Shown here piece by piece: positions 1 through 7,270 of a stretch of 64,000 bases of DNA. Source of the DNA: JANMDS01 sp031430575 (lineage in GTDB: Bacteria > Pseudomonadota > Gammaproteobacteria > Burkholderiales > Casimicrobiaceae); assembly GCA_031430575.1 (NCBI GenBank), contig JANPBT010000073.1, positions 1-64,000 on the forward strand. Direction: 5' to 3'. Below the pieces are notes generated by a model. The model was not told where the DNA came from. It saw only the letters and a list, made by a program, of their open reading frames with translations, and ran no database searches. Positions within the stretch are counted from its first letter, which is position 1. Each line of letters opens with the position of its first letter. The position numbers and the translations under genes were made by a program.

Positions 1-2
1 CA

Positions 3-1010
3 GAAATTCCCAAGTGGAGAATGGAGCGGATGCAAGAGTATGGAGATAAGGCGATCGAGGCACTGGCAAAAGCGCGCGGACAGTCCCTAAAGCCGACGTA
101 CGCATTGATGGTGTTTGAGTCCATCGCAGCACCTCTCGGAAAAGCGAAAGAGGCGCAGATCGCGTTGGTGGAAGTTGAGAGGCTCGATTCTGGAAATGAT
201 GCGTATTGGGATCGTAGGCTTGCACGGGCAAGGCCGCAGTGGGGCGGATCGGCAGAGCAAATGGAAATAGTCGCGCAGAAGGCTTTGGCTGCAGGCAAAT
301 CTAAATGGGCGATTTACGCAAAAAATGAGATTATTGAATTGCAAGAGCGGGAGCGGGCGGGCGGAAAACTGCATGCAAATCAACGCATCACATTAACAAC
401 CCGATTTTTGGATACGGATCGTTCGTTTGCAAATCTTACAGCGCTTTCGATAGCGTACGCAGAATTAGAAAAATACGATATCGCCTTGAAGTTTATGGAT
501 GAAGCTCTGGAGCTTTGGCCGACGAGTACGTCTGGACTCTACCGCAGGGCCCGGATTTATACGAAATTGGGCCAACATCAAAATGCGATGAAAAACTACA
601 TCCGAGCGGCGCAATTTGGACACTACAACGCAATTCAAGTGGTCGGTGCCGCAGTAATGTTTGGGCAACGTGGTCGCAAGGCTGATTTTTTAAACGGAAT
701 GCAGTGGTGCAAATTTGGCGCATCAATCGGTCACGGCGAAAGCATGGAGTGTGTCGCCCGTTCGTACTTAGTCGGGGACAATATGAAAAAAGATGCTAAC
801 AAGGCGCTCGATTGGTATCTTCGCGCCGCGTTCGTTGGCGTGACCAGCTCCCGTTACGAAGCGGGCGCGCTCCTGATCGATGGCAGCAAAGTGCCAGCCA
901 ATCAAGCGCTAGGAGTTAGCCTTCTTCAGCGCGCCGCCCAAAGCGATTTCAAACCTGCGGTGGAATTATTGAAAAAGATTGGCGCACCGCTTCCGAGCAA
1001 AGTCGAGTAG
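3..1010 (+). CDS. TPR / Sel1-like repeat protein, 5' end outside the window
   Basis: The frame is open from the first complete codon of the window, so the Met at 21 may be internal and the gene is probably cut at its 5' end. The N-terminal two thirds reads as helical TPR-like pairs (for example a YDIALKFMDEALELWP helix pair). The last third has Sel1-like units with the typical small-residue pattern (MQWCKFGASIGHGESM, ALDWYLRAAFVGVTSS, GVSLLQRAAQSDFKPA). Such repeats make protein-protein scaffolds; no catalytic motif is seen. No SD sequence precedes 21. The specific partner or pathway cannot be told from the sequence. It lies about 60 bp upstream of def in the same direction, but that distance does not establish an operon. 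Confidence 0.7.
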   Translation, partial: EIPKWRMERMQEYGDKAIEALAKARGQSLKPTYALMVFESIAAPLGKAKEAQIALVEVERLDSGNDAYWDRRLARARPQWGGSAEQMEIVAQKALAAGKSKWAIYAKNEIIELQERERAGGKLHANQRITLTTRFLDTDRSFANLTALSIAYAELEKYDIALKFMDEALELWPTSTSGLYRRARIYTKLGQHQNAMKNYIRAAQFGHYNAIQVVGAAVMFGQRGRKADFLNGMQWCKFGASIGHGESMECVARSYLVGDNMKKDANKALDWYLRAAFVGVTSSRYEAGALLIDGSKVPANQALGVSLLQRAAQSDFKPAVELLKKIGAPLPSKVE

Positions 1011-1070
1011 CCTAGGGGGAGCGTAAGCATGGTTTTTTTGAAGATCCCTAAAGCGATTTAAAATGTTGGT

Positions 1071-1580
1071 ATGGCACTTTTAAATATTCTCGAATACCCC
1101 GATCCGCGCTTGAAGACGAAAGCCAAGCTGGTGACGACTTTTACCCCGGCGATCAAAAAGCTTGCCGACGACATGGCCGAGACCATGTACAAAGCGCCGG
1201 GCATTGGCTTAGCCGCGACGCAGGTAGATCAGCATATTCGGTTGGTGGTGATTGATATTACTGAGGAGCGCAATGATTTAAGGGTCTTCGTAAACCCGGT
1301 GATTACGCGCAAAGAAGGCGAAGTGCTGGGGGAAGAGGGTTGCCTGTCAGTGCCCGAAACTTACGACGATGTTAAGCGCGCTGAAAAAATCACAGTCAAA
1401 GCGCAAGATGCTCTCGGCAAGCCGTTTGAGCTCGACGCCGATGGTATGTTGGCGGTTTGCATCCAGCATGAGCTGGATCATCTTGAAGGTAGAGTTTTTG
1501 TGGAGTATTTGTCTCCACTTAAGCAATCGCGAGTGAAAACGCGACTGCTCAAAGCGAAGCGCGATCGCGAGAAAAAATAG
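1071..1580 (+). CDS. def: Peptide deformylase
   Basis: Removes the N-terminal formyl group from nascent proteins at the ribosome exit. All three family motifs are present: GIGLAATQ at residues 44-51, EGCLS at 89-93 and HELDH at 133-137, giving metal ligands Cys91, His133 and His137 and catalytic Glu134. The 169-residue length is normal. It is followed closely in the window by fmt, the enzyme that adds the formyl group, an arrangement common in proteobacteria, although here a DinB and a DUF1304 gene lie between them. No strong SD is seen before the ATG. A copy of the dispersed 14-bp repeat sits just after the stop codon. Confidence 0.97.
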   Translation: MALLNILEYPDPRLKTKAKLVTTFTPAIKKLADDMAETMYKAPGIGLAATQVDQHIRLVVIDITEERNDLRVFVNPVITRKEGEVLGEEGCLSVPETYDDVKRAEKITVKAQDALGKPFELDADGMLAVCIQHELDHLEGRVFVEYLSPLKQSRVKTRLLKAKRDREKK

Positions 1581-1591
1581 AAATAGCTCGA

Positions 1592-1610
1592 AATCTGCGC
1601 CGCAGGTATT
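1592..1610 (+). repeat. Dispersed 14-bp repeat, full 19-bp form
   Basis: Exact AATCTGCGCCGCAGGTATT, 11 bp after the def stop. Intergenic copy. Confidence 0.95.
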
Positions 1611-1652
1611 TTCGGCAGAAAACGGTAGTGTCTTTTGTAAAAGAGCTTTTGA

Positions 1653-2150
1653 ATGAGCAGCATGTTCACATCACTTTTCAAATACAAAGCGTGGGCAGAC
1701 GCTGAGCTTTTTGCTGCAGTTGGCGCGCTCGACGCGGCCATGCATGCCGAGTCGCGACACGCGGCGATTCGCATCTTGAATCACATTCATACGGTCGACA
1801 AAATTTTTGCGGCAAACGTGCAATCACAATTGCATACGTTCACCGCAACGAATACGCCTGAGACGCCCGCGCTGGAAGATTTAAGCTGGGCCACGCTCGA
1901 AATCGATGGCTGGTGGCAAGATTTCGTCAGTAAGCAAAGCCCCACCGATCTTGCGCAGGTCATTCCCTTTACCTTTACCGACGGCGACAAAGGCACGATG
2001 ACGCGCGAGGAAATGCTCATGCACGTGATTACGCACGGCACTTACCATCGCGGCGCGGTCGGCAGGATCGTTGCCCAAACGGGCACCGCGCCGCCTCGCG
2101 ATCTCTTCACCAAATTTCTGCATACGATTGAGCCTGCGCGGCGAAGGTAG
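1653..2150 (+). CDS. DinB family protein
   Basis: A 165-residue four-helix protein of the DinB/YfiT-like putative metalloenzyme superfamily. The histidine pattern of the family is visible: LNHIHTVD near residues 42-49 and HVITHGTYHRG near 124-134 (the HxxxHxxxH-type pair H128 and H132). Members of this superfamily bind a divalent metal; many act as thiol-dependent transferases, but the substrate of this one cannot be inferred. The N-terminal FKYKAWADAELF is also typical. It lies downstream of def with a dispersed repeat between them. The start at 1653 follows a weak purine stretch. Confidence 0.9.
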   Translation: MSSMFTSLFKYKAWADAELFAAVGALDAAMHAESRHAAIRILNHIHTVDKIFAANVQSQLHTFTATNTPETPALEDLSWATLEIDGWWQDFVSKQSPTDLAQVIPFTFTDGDKGTMTREEMLMHVITHGTYHRGAVGRIVAQTGTAPPRDLFTKFLHTIEPARRR

Positions 2151-2251
2151 CTTCATCCTTTGGAGGGCTGCACCGCCGCAATACCGATTGGCACTGGTTT
2201 GATGTGAGGGGGACTAAAATTTTTAATCCTTAAGCTGTAGGAGCGGACCGA

Positions 2252-2608
2252 ATGCAGACTGCCGCCAGTATCGTCATCGCCATCATCGCTCTATTGCACG
2301 TCTATATTTTGGTGCTGGAGATGTTTTTGTGGGACAAACCGACGGGGCTTCGCGCCTTTAAAAATACGGCGGAATCCGCTGCGGCAACCAAAGTGCTTGC
2401 CGCCAATCAAGGGCTTTACAACGGATTTCTCGCTGCCGGATTGATTTGGGGCTTGAGCCTTGGATCTGCAGGTAAACACATCCAGATTTTTTTCTTAATT
2501 TGTGTGCTGATTGCAGGGCTCTACGGTGCTGCGACAGCGAGCAAGAAAATTCTCTACATTCAAGCGCTACCGGCGGCGATTGGGTTGGCGCTGATCCTGT
2601 TTTCGTAG
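2252..2608 (+). CDS. DUF1304 family membrane protein
   Basis: A 118-residue protein with four hydrophobic segments (about residues 3-25, 50-70, 75-92 and 98-117). It carries the family landmarks LEMFLWDKP near residues 22-30 and KVLAANQGLYNGFLAAGL near 47-64. A GGAG purine box lies 8-12 bp before the ATG. The family is an integral inner-membrane protein of unknown function. It is read in the same direction as fmt, with one dispersed repeat copy in the gap. Confidence 0.9.
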   Translation: MQTAASIVIAIIALLHVYILVLEMFLWDKPTGLRAFKNTAESAAATKVLAANQGLYNGFLAAGLIWGLSLGSAGKHIQIFFLICVLIAGLYGAATASKKILYIQALPAAIGLALILFS

Positions 2609-2621
2609 GTCAAAAGGGCGT

Positions 2622-2639
2622 AATCTGCGCCGCAGGTAT
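2622..2639 (+). repeat. Dispersed 14-bp repeat
   Basis: AATCTGCGCCGCAGGTAT, intergenic, ending 10 bp before the fmt start codon, so it falls in the position of the fmt ribosome-binding region. Confidence 0.93.
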
Positions 2640-2649
2640 AAAGCGCACT

Positions 2650-3579
2650 ATGAGAATCGTATTTGCGGGAACGCCTGCTTTCGCCGCCACCGCGCTCACC
2701 GCGCTGATTGAGGCGCAGCGTGCGGCGGGCTTCGAAATTGTGGGCGCGTATACCCAACCTGATCGCCCAGCGGGCCGTGGGCAAAAGCTGACGGCCTCGG
2801 CGGTCAAAACCCTCGCGCTTGCGCACGGCATCCCTGTTTTCCAGCCTGAGAAATTGCGTGATCCGCAGGCTAAGGCTGCGCTTGCAGCATTGCAGCCTGA
2901 TCTGATGATCGTTGCCGCTTACGGGTTGATCCTGCCGCAAGCGGTGCTTGATATTCCGCGCGTGGGCTGCTTGAATATTCATGGTTCCATCTTGCCGCGC
3001 TGGCGCGGCGCAGCACCGATTCATCGCGCGATTGAGGCTGGCGACGCCGAGACGGGCGTGGGCATCATGCGCATGGAGGCCGGGCTCGATACGGGCGCGG
3101 TGCTCTATGAATTACGCACGCCGATTTCACACGAAGACACGACCGGCACGCTGCACGATCGGCTTGCTGATTTGGGTGCGCAGGCGATTGTGCATGTGGT
3201 GCGTGAAATCTGCGGTGGCACCATTTTCGTGGAGACGCCGCAAGGCAGCGAAGGGCTTACGTATGCCCACAAAATTTCGAGCGAAGAAGCGCGCATTGAT
3301 TGGCACATACCTGCGGCGCAGATTGCGCGAAAAATTCGCGCTTTCAACCCCAATCCTGGTTGTACGGCGGATATCGGCGGGGAAATCGTTAAGATATGGA
3401 GCGCGAATGCAATCAGCGGCGACGGCGCGCCCGGAACGCGCATCGCAGGCCAAAAGGGAGACCTTCAAATCGCGTGTGGCGAAGGCGCGCTCGAGATCGC
3501 TGTTTTGCAGCGATCCGGGAAAGGGCGCGTCAGCGCACAAGAATATCTGCAATCACGGATCGCCGCACCCGCGGCTTAG
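2650..3579 (+). CDS. fmt: Methionyl-tRNA formyltransferase
   Basis: Transfers a formyl group from 10-formyl-THF to initiator Met-tRNA. The chosen ATG gives the family N-terminus MRIVFAGTPAFAATAL and 309 residues; an upstream in-frame Met would add 50 residues that overlap DUF1304 and is rejected. The catalytic signature LNIHGSILPRWRGAAPIH starts near residue 108, with Asn109 and His111 in it. The C-terminal anticodon-side domain begins at about residue 215. The peptide HIPAAQIARKIRAFNP is encoded partly by a dispersed repeat; related Fmt proteins have a similar AAQ-x-x-R-x-IRAFNP segment here, so the repeat sits in a conserved block without a gap. Confidence 0.97.
   Translation: MRIVFAGTPAFAATALTALIEAQRAAGFEIVGAYTQPDRPAGRGQKLTASAVKTLALAHGIPVFQPEKLRDPQAKAALAALQPDLMIVAAYGLILPQAVLDIPRVGCLNIHGSILPRWRGAAPIHRAIEAGDAETGVGIMRMEAGLDTGAVLYELRTPISHEDTTGTLHDRLADLGAQAIVHVVREICGGTIFVETPQGSEGLTYAHKISSEEARIDWHIPAAQIARKIRAFNPNPGCTADIGGEIVKIWSANAISGDGAPGTRIAGQKGDLQIACGEGALEIAVLQRSGKGRVSAQEYLQSRIAAPAA
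3307..3324 (-). repeat. Dispersed 14-bp repeat inside fmt
   Basis: ATACCTGCGGCGCAGATT on the plus strand; read in the fmt frame as IPAAQI. Confidence 0.95.
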
Positions 3580-3703
3580 TCTGCGCCGGTCGGTTTCCAC
3601 CGAGGGCTAGACGAAAAGGCTAACCTCGGCGTGTCGAATGGAAGCGCGACGGCGGCTAGGTTGAATCAGTCGCCTGCTTCACTTTGCCGATTGCGCAGCT
3701 GAC

Positions 3704-3946
3704 CTACGATTTCGCGGTCGCTAGCGCATGGTCAAGCCCGTGCGTCGCGCCCGCTTCTGGGTAGCCCATCCGCGCGAGCGCGCCGATCACGGCTTCTCGG
3801 GAAACATCAGTGCCATCAACGCCGACGTAGCCAGTGGTTGGATCGACCATCACGGCCGTGACATTGGCGATTTTTCGCAGCGCATCATCAATACTCGTTG
3901 CGCAACTGCCGCATCTAATATTTTCAACGGTGAGTTGAATACTCAT
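3704..3946 (-). CDS. Heavy-metal-associated (HMA) domain protein, CopZ-like
   Basis: An 80-residue protein made of one ferredoxin-like HMA domain. The metal site is IRCGSC with Cys12 and Cys15 (CxxC); the following TSIDDALRKIANV helix and the VDPTTGYVGV strand match the fold. It probably binds Cu(I) or a similar soft metal and delivers it to an ATPase or regulator, neither of which is in the window. Its ATG overlaps the stop of the decayed universal stress protein gene upstream (ATGA), so the two formed one transcription unit. It converges on fmt. Confidence 0.88.
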   Translation of the reverse strand: MSIQLTVENIRCGSCATSIDDALRKIANVTAVMVDPTTGYVGVDGTDVSREAVIGALARMGYPEAGATHGLDHALATAKS

Positions 3947-4330
3947 TTGAAACCTTTCTTTTCGCGTGCATTGGAGACGGGCACTAATTCGTCATCGTTA
4001 GCGCCCTTCGGGGCGCGCACGATCATGACGGGAATCTGGCTTTGATTGATGACGCGGGTGGCTACGCTGCCTAAAAAAGTTGCCCAATAGAGCTGCGCCC
4101 ATGCGAGCCCATCACGATAAGGTCAGCTTTTATGCGCTTTGCCGCCTTTACATGATGATCTCTCTTAAAGCGGCTGAAAGCACGATGCCCTCAACAATGG
4201 GTATTGGGGGAAATGCCATGCTTTGCAATTGATCTAGATCAATCAAGCGCAAAAAACGGCGGAAGGCGACGTCGGCAGTTTCTGAGTTTGAAGCGATGCG
4301 GTAACCATCGCTTGGCGGCGATGCCGCGCT
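3943..4330 (-). pseudogene. Universal stress protein (UspA family) pseudogene
   Basis: On the minus strand the sequence reads ADLIVMGSHGRSSIGQLF and then hits a stop. Shifting by one base at the A6 run (4073-4078, T6 on the coding strand) gives GSVATRVINQSQIP and VMIVRAPKG to the stop at 3943-3945. These are the ATP-binding and C-terminal motifs of UspA proteins, so loss of one base in a homopolymer is the simplest reading. Further upstream only a faint AANIYPL-like strand is recognisable and other stops occur, so the 5' half is also decayed and the outer boundary is approximate. This explains most of the roughly 500-bp gap between the HMA gene and htpX. A sequencing error could explain the single-base shift but not the decayed N-terminus. 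Confidence 0.65.
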
Positions 4331-4455
4331 AGGCGGAGCGGGTAGATATTCGCCGCTAAAAATTTCACAGAAATATTGAATTTCTGCGATTCGCTATCAT
4401 CTAATGCTGTGATGAAACGCGGCAGCTTCGCCGCACGCTGGATGGGAACGCTGAT

Positions 4456-5301
4456 ATGTTGGGAAATACGCTTAAGACGGGTATTTTGTTCGCAGGCATC
4501 ATTGCGCTTTTCGGCATGCTCGGCTTCTCCATGGGTGGGATCAATGGCATGCTGATCGCGCTACTCGTTGGCGGGGCGATGAATATCTGGAGCTACTGGA
4601 ATTCCGCCAAGATGGTGCTAAAGATGTACAACGCGCAAGAGGTGGACGAAACTTCCGCGCCGCAGCTCTACAACATGGTCAAGGAGCTGGCAGAAAATGC
4701 CCAATTGCCGATGCCCAAGGTCTATTTGATCAACGAGGATCAACCAAACGCTTTTGCCACCGGGCGCAACCCTGAAAACGCTGCCGTTGCCGCCACCACA
4801 GGGATTATGAAGGTCTTGTCCACTCGCGAGCTGCGCGGCGTTATGGCGCACGAGTTAGCGCATGTCAAGCATCGTGATATTCTGATCTCCACAATCTCGG
4901 CTACGATGGCGGGTGCGATTTCGTCATTTGCCAACATCGCGATGTTTATGGGTAATCGCGACGAGCATGGCCGCCCGACCAATCCCATCGCCGGGATTTT
5001 GGTGAGTTTGCTCGCGCCGATCGCTGCAATGCTGATCCAAATGGCGATTTCGCGCTCACGTGAATTTGAGGCTGATCGCGGCGGCGCTGAAATTTGCGGT
5101 GACCCGAAAGCGCTCGCTGATGCGTTGACCAAAATTGACCGTTATGCGCAAGGATTGCCCATGGAAACCGCCGATTCCCATCCTGCAACCGCACAAATGA
5201 TGATTATCAATCCGCTTTCTGGTGGCGGTGTTTCAGGATTGTTTCGCACCCATCCGCATACGGAAGAGCGGGTGAAAAAACTACATGCGATGGTGCGCTG
5301 A
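4456..5301 (+). CDS. htpX: Zinc metalloprotease HtpX
   Basis: Membrane-anchored M48 protease that degrades misfolded inner-membrane proteins. Two N-terminal membrane segments (about residues 8-25 and 30-46) are followed by the catalytic HELAH at 132-136 with a second membrane-associated stretch after it, and by the SREFEADRGG motif that supplies the third zinc ligand. The length of 281 fits the short HtpX forms of this group. It stands between the decayed stress gene and rsmB, as in many Burkholderiales. No clear promoter was identified upstream. Confidence 0.95.
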   Translation: MLGNTLKTGILFAGIIALFGMLGFSMGGINGMLIALLVGGAMNIWSYWNSAKMVLKMYNAQEVDETSAPQLYNMVKELAENAQLPMPKVYLINEDQPNAFATGRNPENAAVAATTGIMKVLSTRELRGVMAHELAHVKHRDILISTISATMAGAISSFANIAMFMGNRDEHGRPTNPIAGILVSLLAPIAAMLIQMAISRSREFEADRGGAEICGDPKALADALTKIDRYAQGLPMETADSHPATAQMMIINPLSGGGVSGLFRTHPHTEERVKKLHAMVR

Positions 5302-5387
5302 TTTTCTGCGTCGGTTAAGCAATCTCATTTACTCATGCGGCGCGGGGCAACCTGCGCCGCGTTCGTTTTAAGGGCGTCAAAACAATA

Positions 5388-6704
5388 ATGAATCAATCTG
5401 AATTCAAGCCTGCCCTCTCGATCGTTTTTGCCAACGCGGTGCGGGCGATTGAAGGCGTGCTCAATGGCAAAAGCGTAGAGGCGGTCATGGCTACGCTTCC
5501 GCTCCAAGATTTTGAGCCGCGTACGCGGGCGGCCTTGCGTGACTATGTGAATGGCACCTTGCGAGAATGGCGTAAGCTGCAAGTGCTTGTGCACTGGAGC
5601 GCAGACCGCACGACATTTGCGCCGCCGGTGCTCGAGATCATTCTGGCGGTGGGGATTTATGCGCTGCGGCAAACGCGCATCCCTCAACATACGGTTGTGA
5701 GTGAGTGCGTCAATATGTCTGAAAAAGTCGCAGGCGGGCGCGTGCGCGGGATGGTTAATGCCGTTTTGCGGGGATACCTGCGGCGCAGATCAGAGCTCGA
5801 CGCGCGGCTTGCCCATGAGCCAGCAGAAGTGCAATATAGCTACCCAGACTGGTGGGTTGCCCGATTGCAAGTGGATTGGCCGTACGATTGGGAGTCAATT
5901 TTGGAGGTAGGTAATGGCGCTGCACCAATGGCGCTTCGGGTCAATGCAAAGCGCCTGCAGGCTAAGGCTTGGTTGGCAGAGGCTGGCGTCGCTGGCGTTG
6001 TATTTGACGACTACGGAATCAAACTTGCAGCACCGATTAAGGCCGCTGGGCTCGCGGGCTTCGCGCAGGGTAACGTCAGCATACAGGATGCGGGTGCGCA
6101 ACTTTGCGCCGCAGCGCTTGGCGCGCGTGACGGCATGCGCGTGCTAGATGCGTGCAGTGCGCCAGGAAATAAAGCCTGTGCGATTTTGGAGCGTGCTGAC
6201 GTTGCGCTGACTGCGCTTGATCAAGACGCTACCCGACAAGCGACAACCCAAGAAAATTTCCATCGCCTCGGATTGAAAGCAGATGTGCGCGTTGGCGACG
6301 CTGGTGATACCACGCGTTGGTGGGATGGTGTGTATTTTGACCGCATTTTGATTGATGCACCGTGCACCGCTTCCGGCGTTATTCGTCGGCATCCTGACGG
6401 AAAATGGTTGAAGCGGGCCACTGATTTGCGGGCACTCGTGGCGGAGCAGCGGCGCATCCTTGACGCATTGTGGCCAACGCTTAAACTCGGTGGGAAATTG
6501 CTTTATGTCACGTGTTCGGTGTTCCGTGACGAAAATTCCCGCCAAATTGAGGCTTTTTTGTCGCGCCATACGGACGCAGTACAGGAATCTGTTGTATGGC
6601 CTGCAGGCATCGATGCACGCGAAGGTAGCCAACTCTTGCCGGGAGGTGCACCCGACACGCACAATCATGATGGTTTCTTCTGCGTGTCGCTCATCAAAAC
6701 ATGA
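5388..6704 (+). CDS. rsmB: 16S rRNA (cytosine967-C5)-methyltransferase
   Basis: Methylates C967 of 16S rRNA using S-adenosylmethionine. Residues 1-140 form the NusB-like RNA-binding domain. The Rossmann domain carries VLDACSAPGNKACAIL (about residue 253, usual form DACAAPGGKT), LIDAPCTASGVIRRHPD (about 322) and LLYVTCSVFRDEN (about 374), which hold the two conserved cysteines of the m5C enzymes. The stop overlaps the start of the DUF4390 gene (ATGA), so these genes are translationally coupled. One dispersed repeat encodes YLRRRSE in the linker near residue 130; it is the only copy in the window read in that frame. Confidence 0.95.
   Translation: MNQSEFKPALSIVFANAVRAIEGVLNGKSVEAVMATLPLQDFEPRTRAALRDYVNGTLREWRKLQVLVHWSADRTTFAPPVLEIILAVGIYALRQTRIPQHTVVSECVNMSEKVAGGRVRGMVNAVLRGYLRRRSELDARLAHEPAEVQYSYPDWWVARLQVDWPYDWESILEVGNGAAPMALRVNAKRLQAKAWLAEAGVAGVVFDDYGIKLAAPIKAAGLAGFAQGNVSIQDAGAQLCAAALGARDGMRVLDACSAPGNKACAILERADVALTALDQDATRQATTQENFHRLGLKADVRVGDAGDTTRWWDGVYFDRILIDAPCTASGVIRRHPDGKWLKRATDLRALVAEQRRILDALWPTLKLGGKLLYVTCSVFRDENSRQIEAFLSRHTDAVQESVVWPAGIDAREGSQLLPGGAPDTHNHDGFFCVSLIKT
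5774..5790 (-). repeat. Dispersed 14-bp repeat inside rsmB
   Basis: ATACCTGCGGCGCAGAT; read in frame as YLRRRS, the only copy in this frame. Confidence 0.93.
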
Positions 6705-7270
6705 CTGGTGTTTGGCTTCGTTTTCTATCTACTGCTGCCTGCGCCGTCCTTTTGGGCTGGGCAGCGCTCGCTGCGCCTGCTGCCTCGGCTCAGCCGAGCG
6801 CGCCCCGTGCTGCCGAGGTGAGCCTTGATGACGAGGCGCTGCTGTTTACCGCCGACTTTAACGTTACGCTGACCCAAACGCTCGAAGATGCCCTCGCGCG
6901 CGGTGTCGCGCTCTATTTTGTGCGGGAAATTGAAGTGGTCAGAGAGCGGCTGGTGATTAACGAAAGTATCGCATCGCGTACGGATAATTTTCGCTTAGCC
7001 TATATCCCGTTAATTCGTAGTTGGCGTTTAACTTCTGGTCTTTACACCCAAAACATCCCGACACTTGAGGCCGCAGTGCGTCAGATTTCACGGCTCAGTA
7101 GCACCCGCGTTGCGGAGCGAAAGCTGATCCAGAAGGGTGAAAAATATGTGGTCACCGTCAAATTGCGCCACGATTTAAATCAATTGCCTAAGCCGCTGCA
7201 GCTCAATGCGCTCGGTTCACGCGATTGGCAGATCGATGTTGAGCCTGTGCGCGTCGTTTTCGTGCCATGA
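6701..7270 (+). CDS. DUF4390 family exported protein
   Basis: A 189-residue protein with a signal peptide (hydrophobic core about residues 10-27, ending near ASAQ). It is located between rsmB and ntrY-like genes, the usual place of DUF4390 in betaproteobacteria. Conserved-looking stretches are RERLVINES and SRDWQIDVEPVRVVF at the C-terminus. Function is unknown; the fixed gene order and overlapping start and stop codons on both sides (ATGA at 6701 and 7267) suggest it works with the sensor kinase downstream, which is inference. Confidence 0.88.
   Translation: MTGVWLRFLSTAACAVLLGWAALAAPAASAQPSAPRAAEVSLDDEALLFTADFNVTLTQTLEDALARGVALYFVREIEVVRERLVINESIASRTDNFRLAYIPLIRSWRLTSGLYTQNIPTLEAAVRQISRLSSTRVAERKLIQKGEKYVVTVKLRHDLNQLPKPLQLNALGSRDWQIDVEPVRVVFVP

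Noticed and set aside
5350..5363. CCTGCGCCGCG before rsmB as a repeat copy
   Set aside because: It shares only the CTGCGCCGC part and lacks the AGGTAT half.
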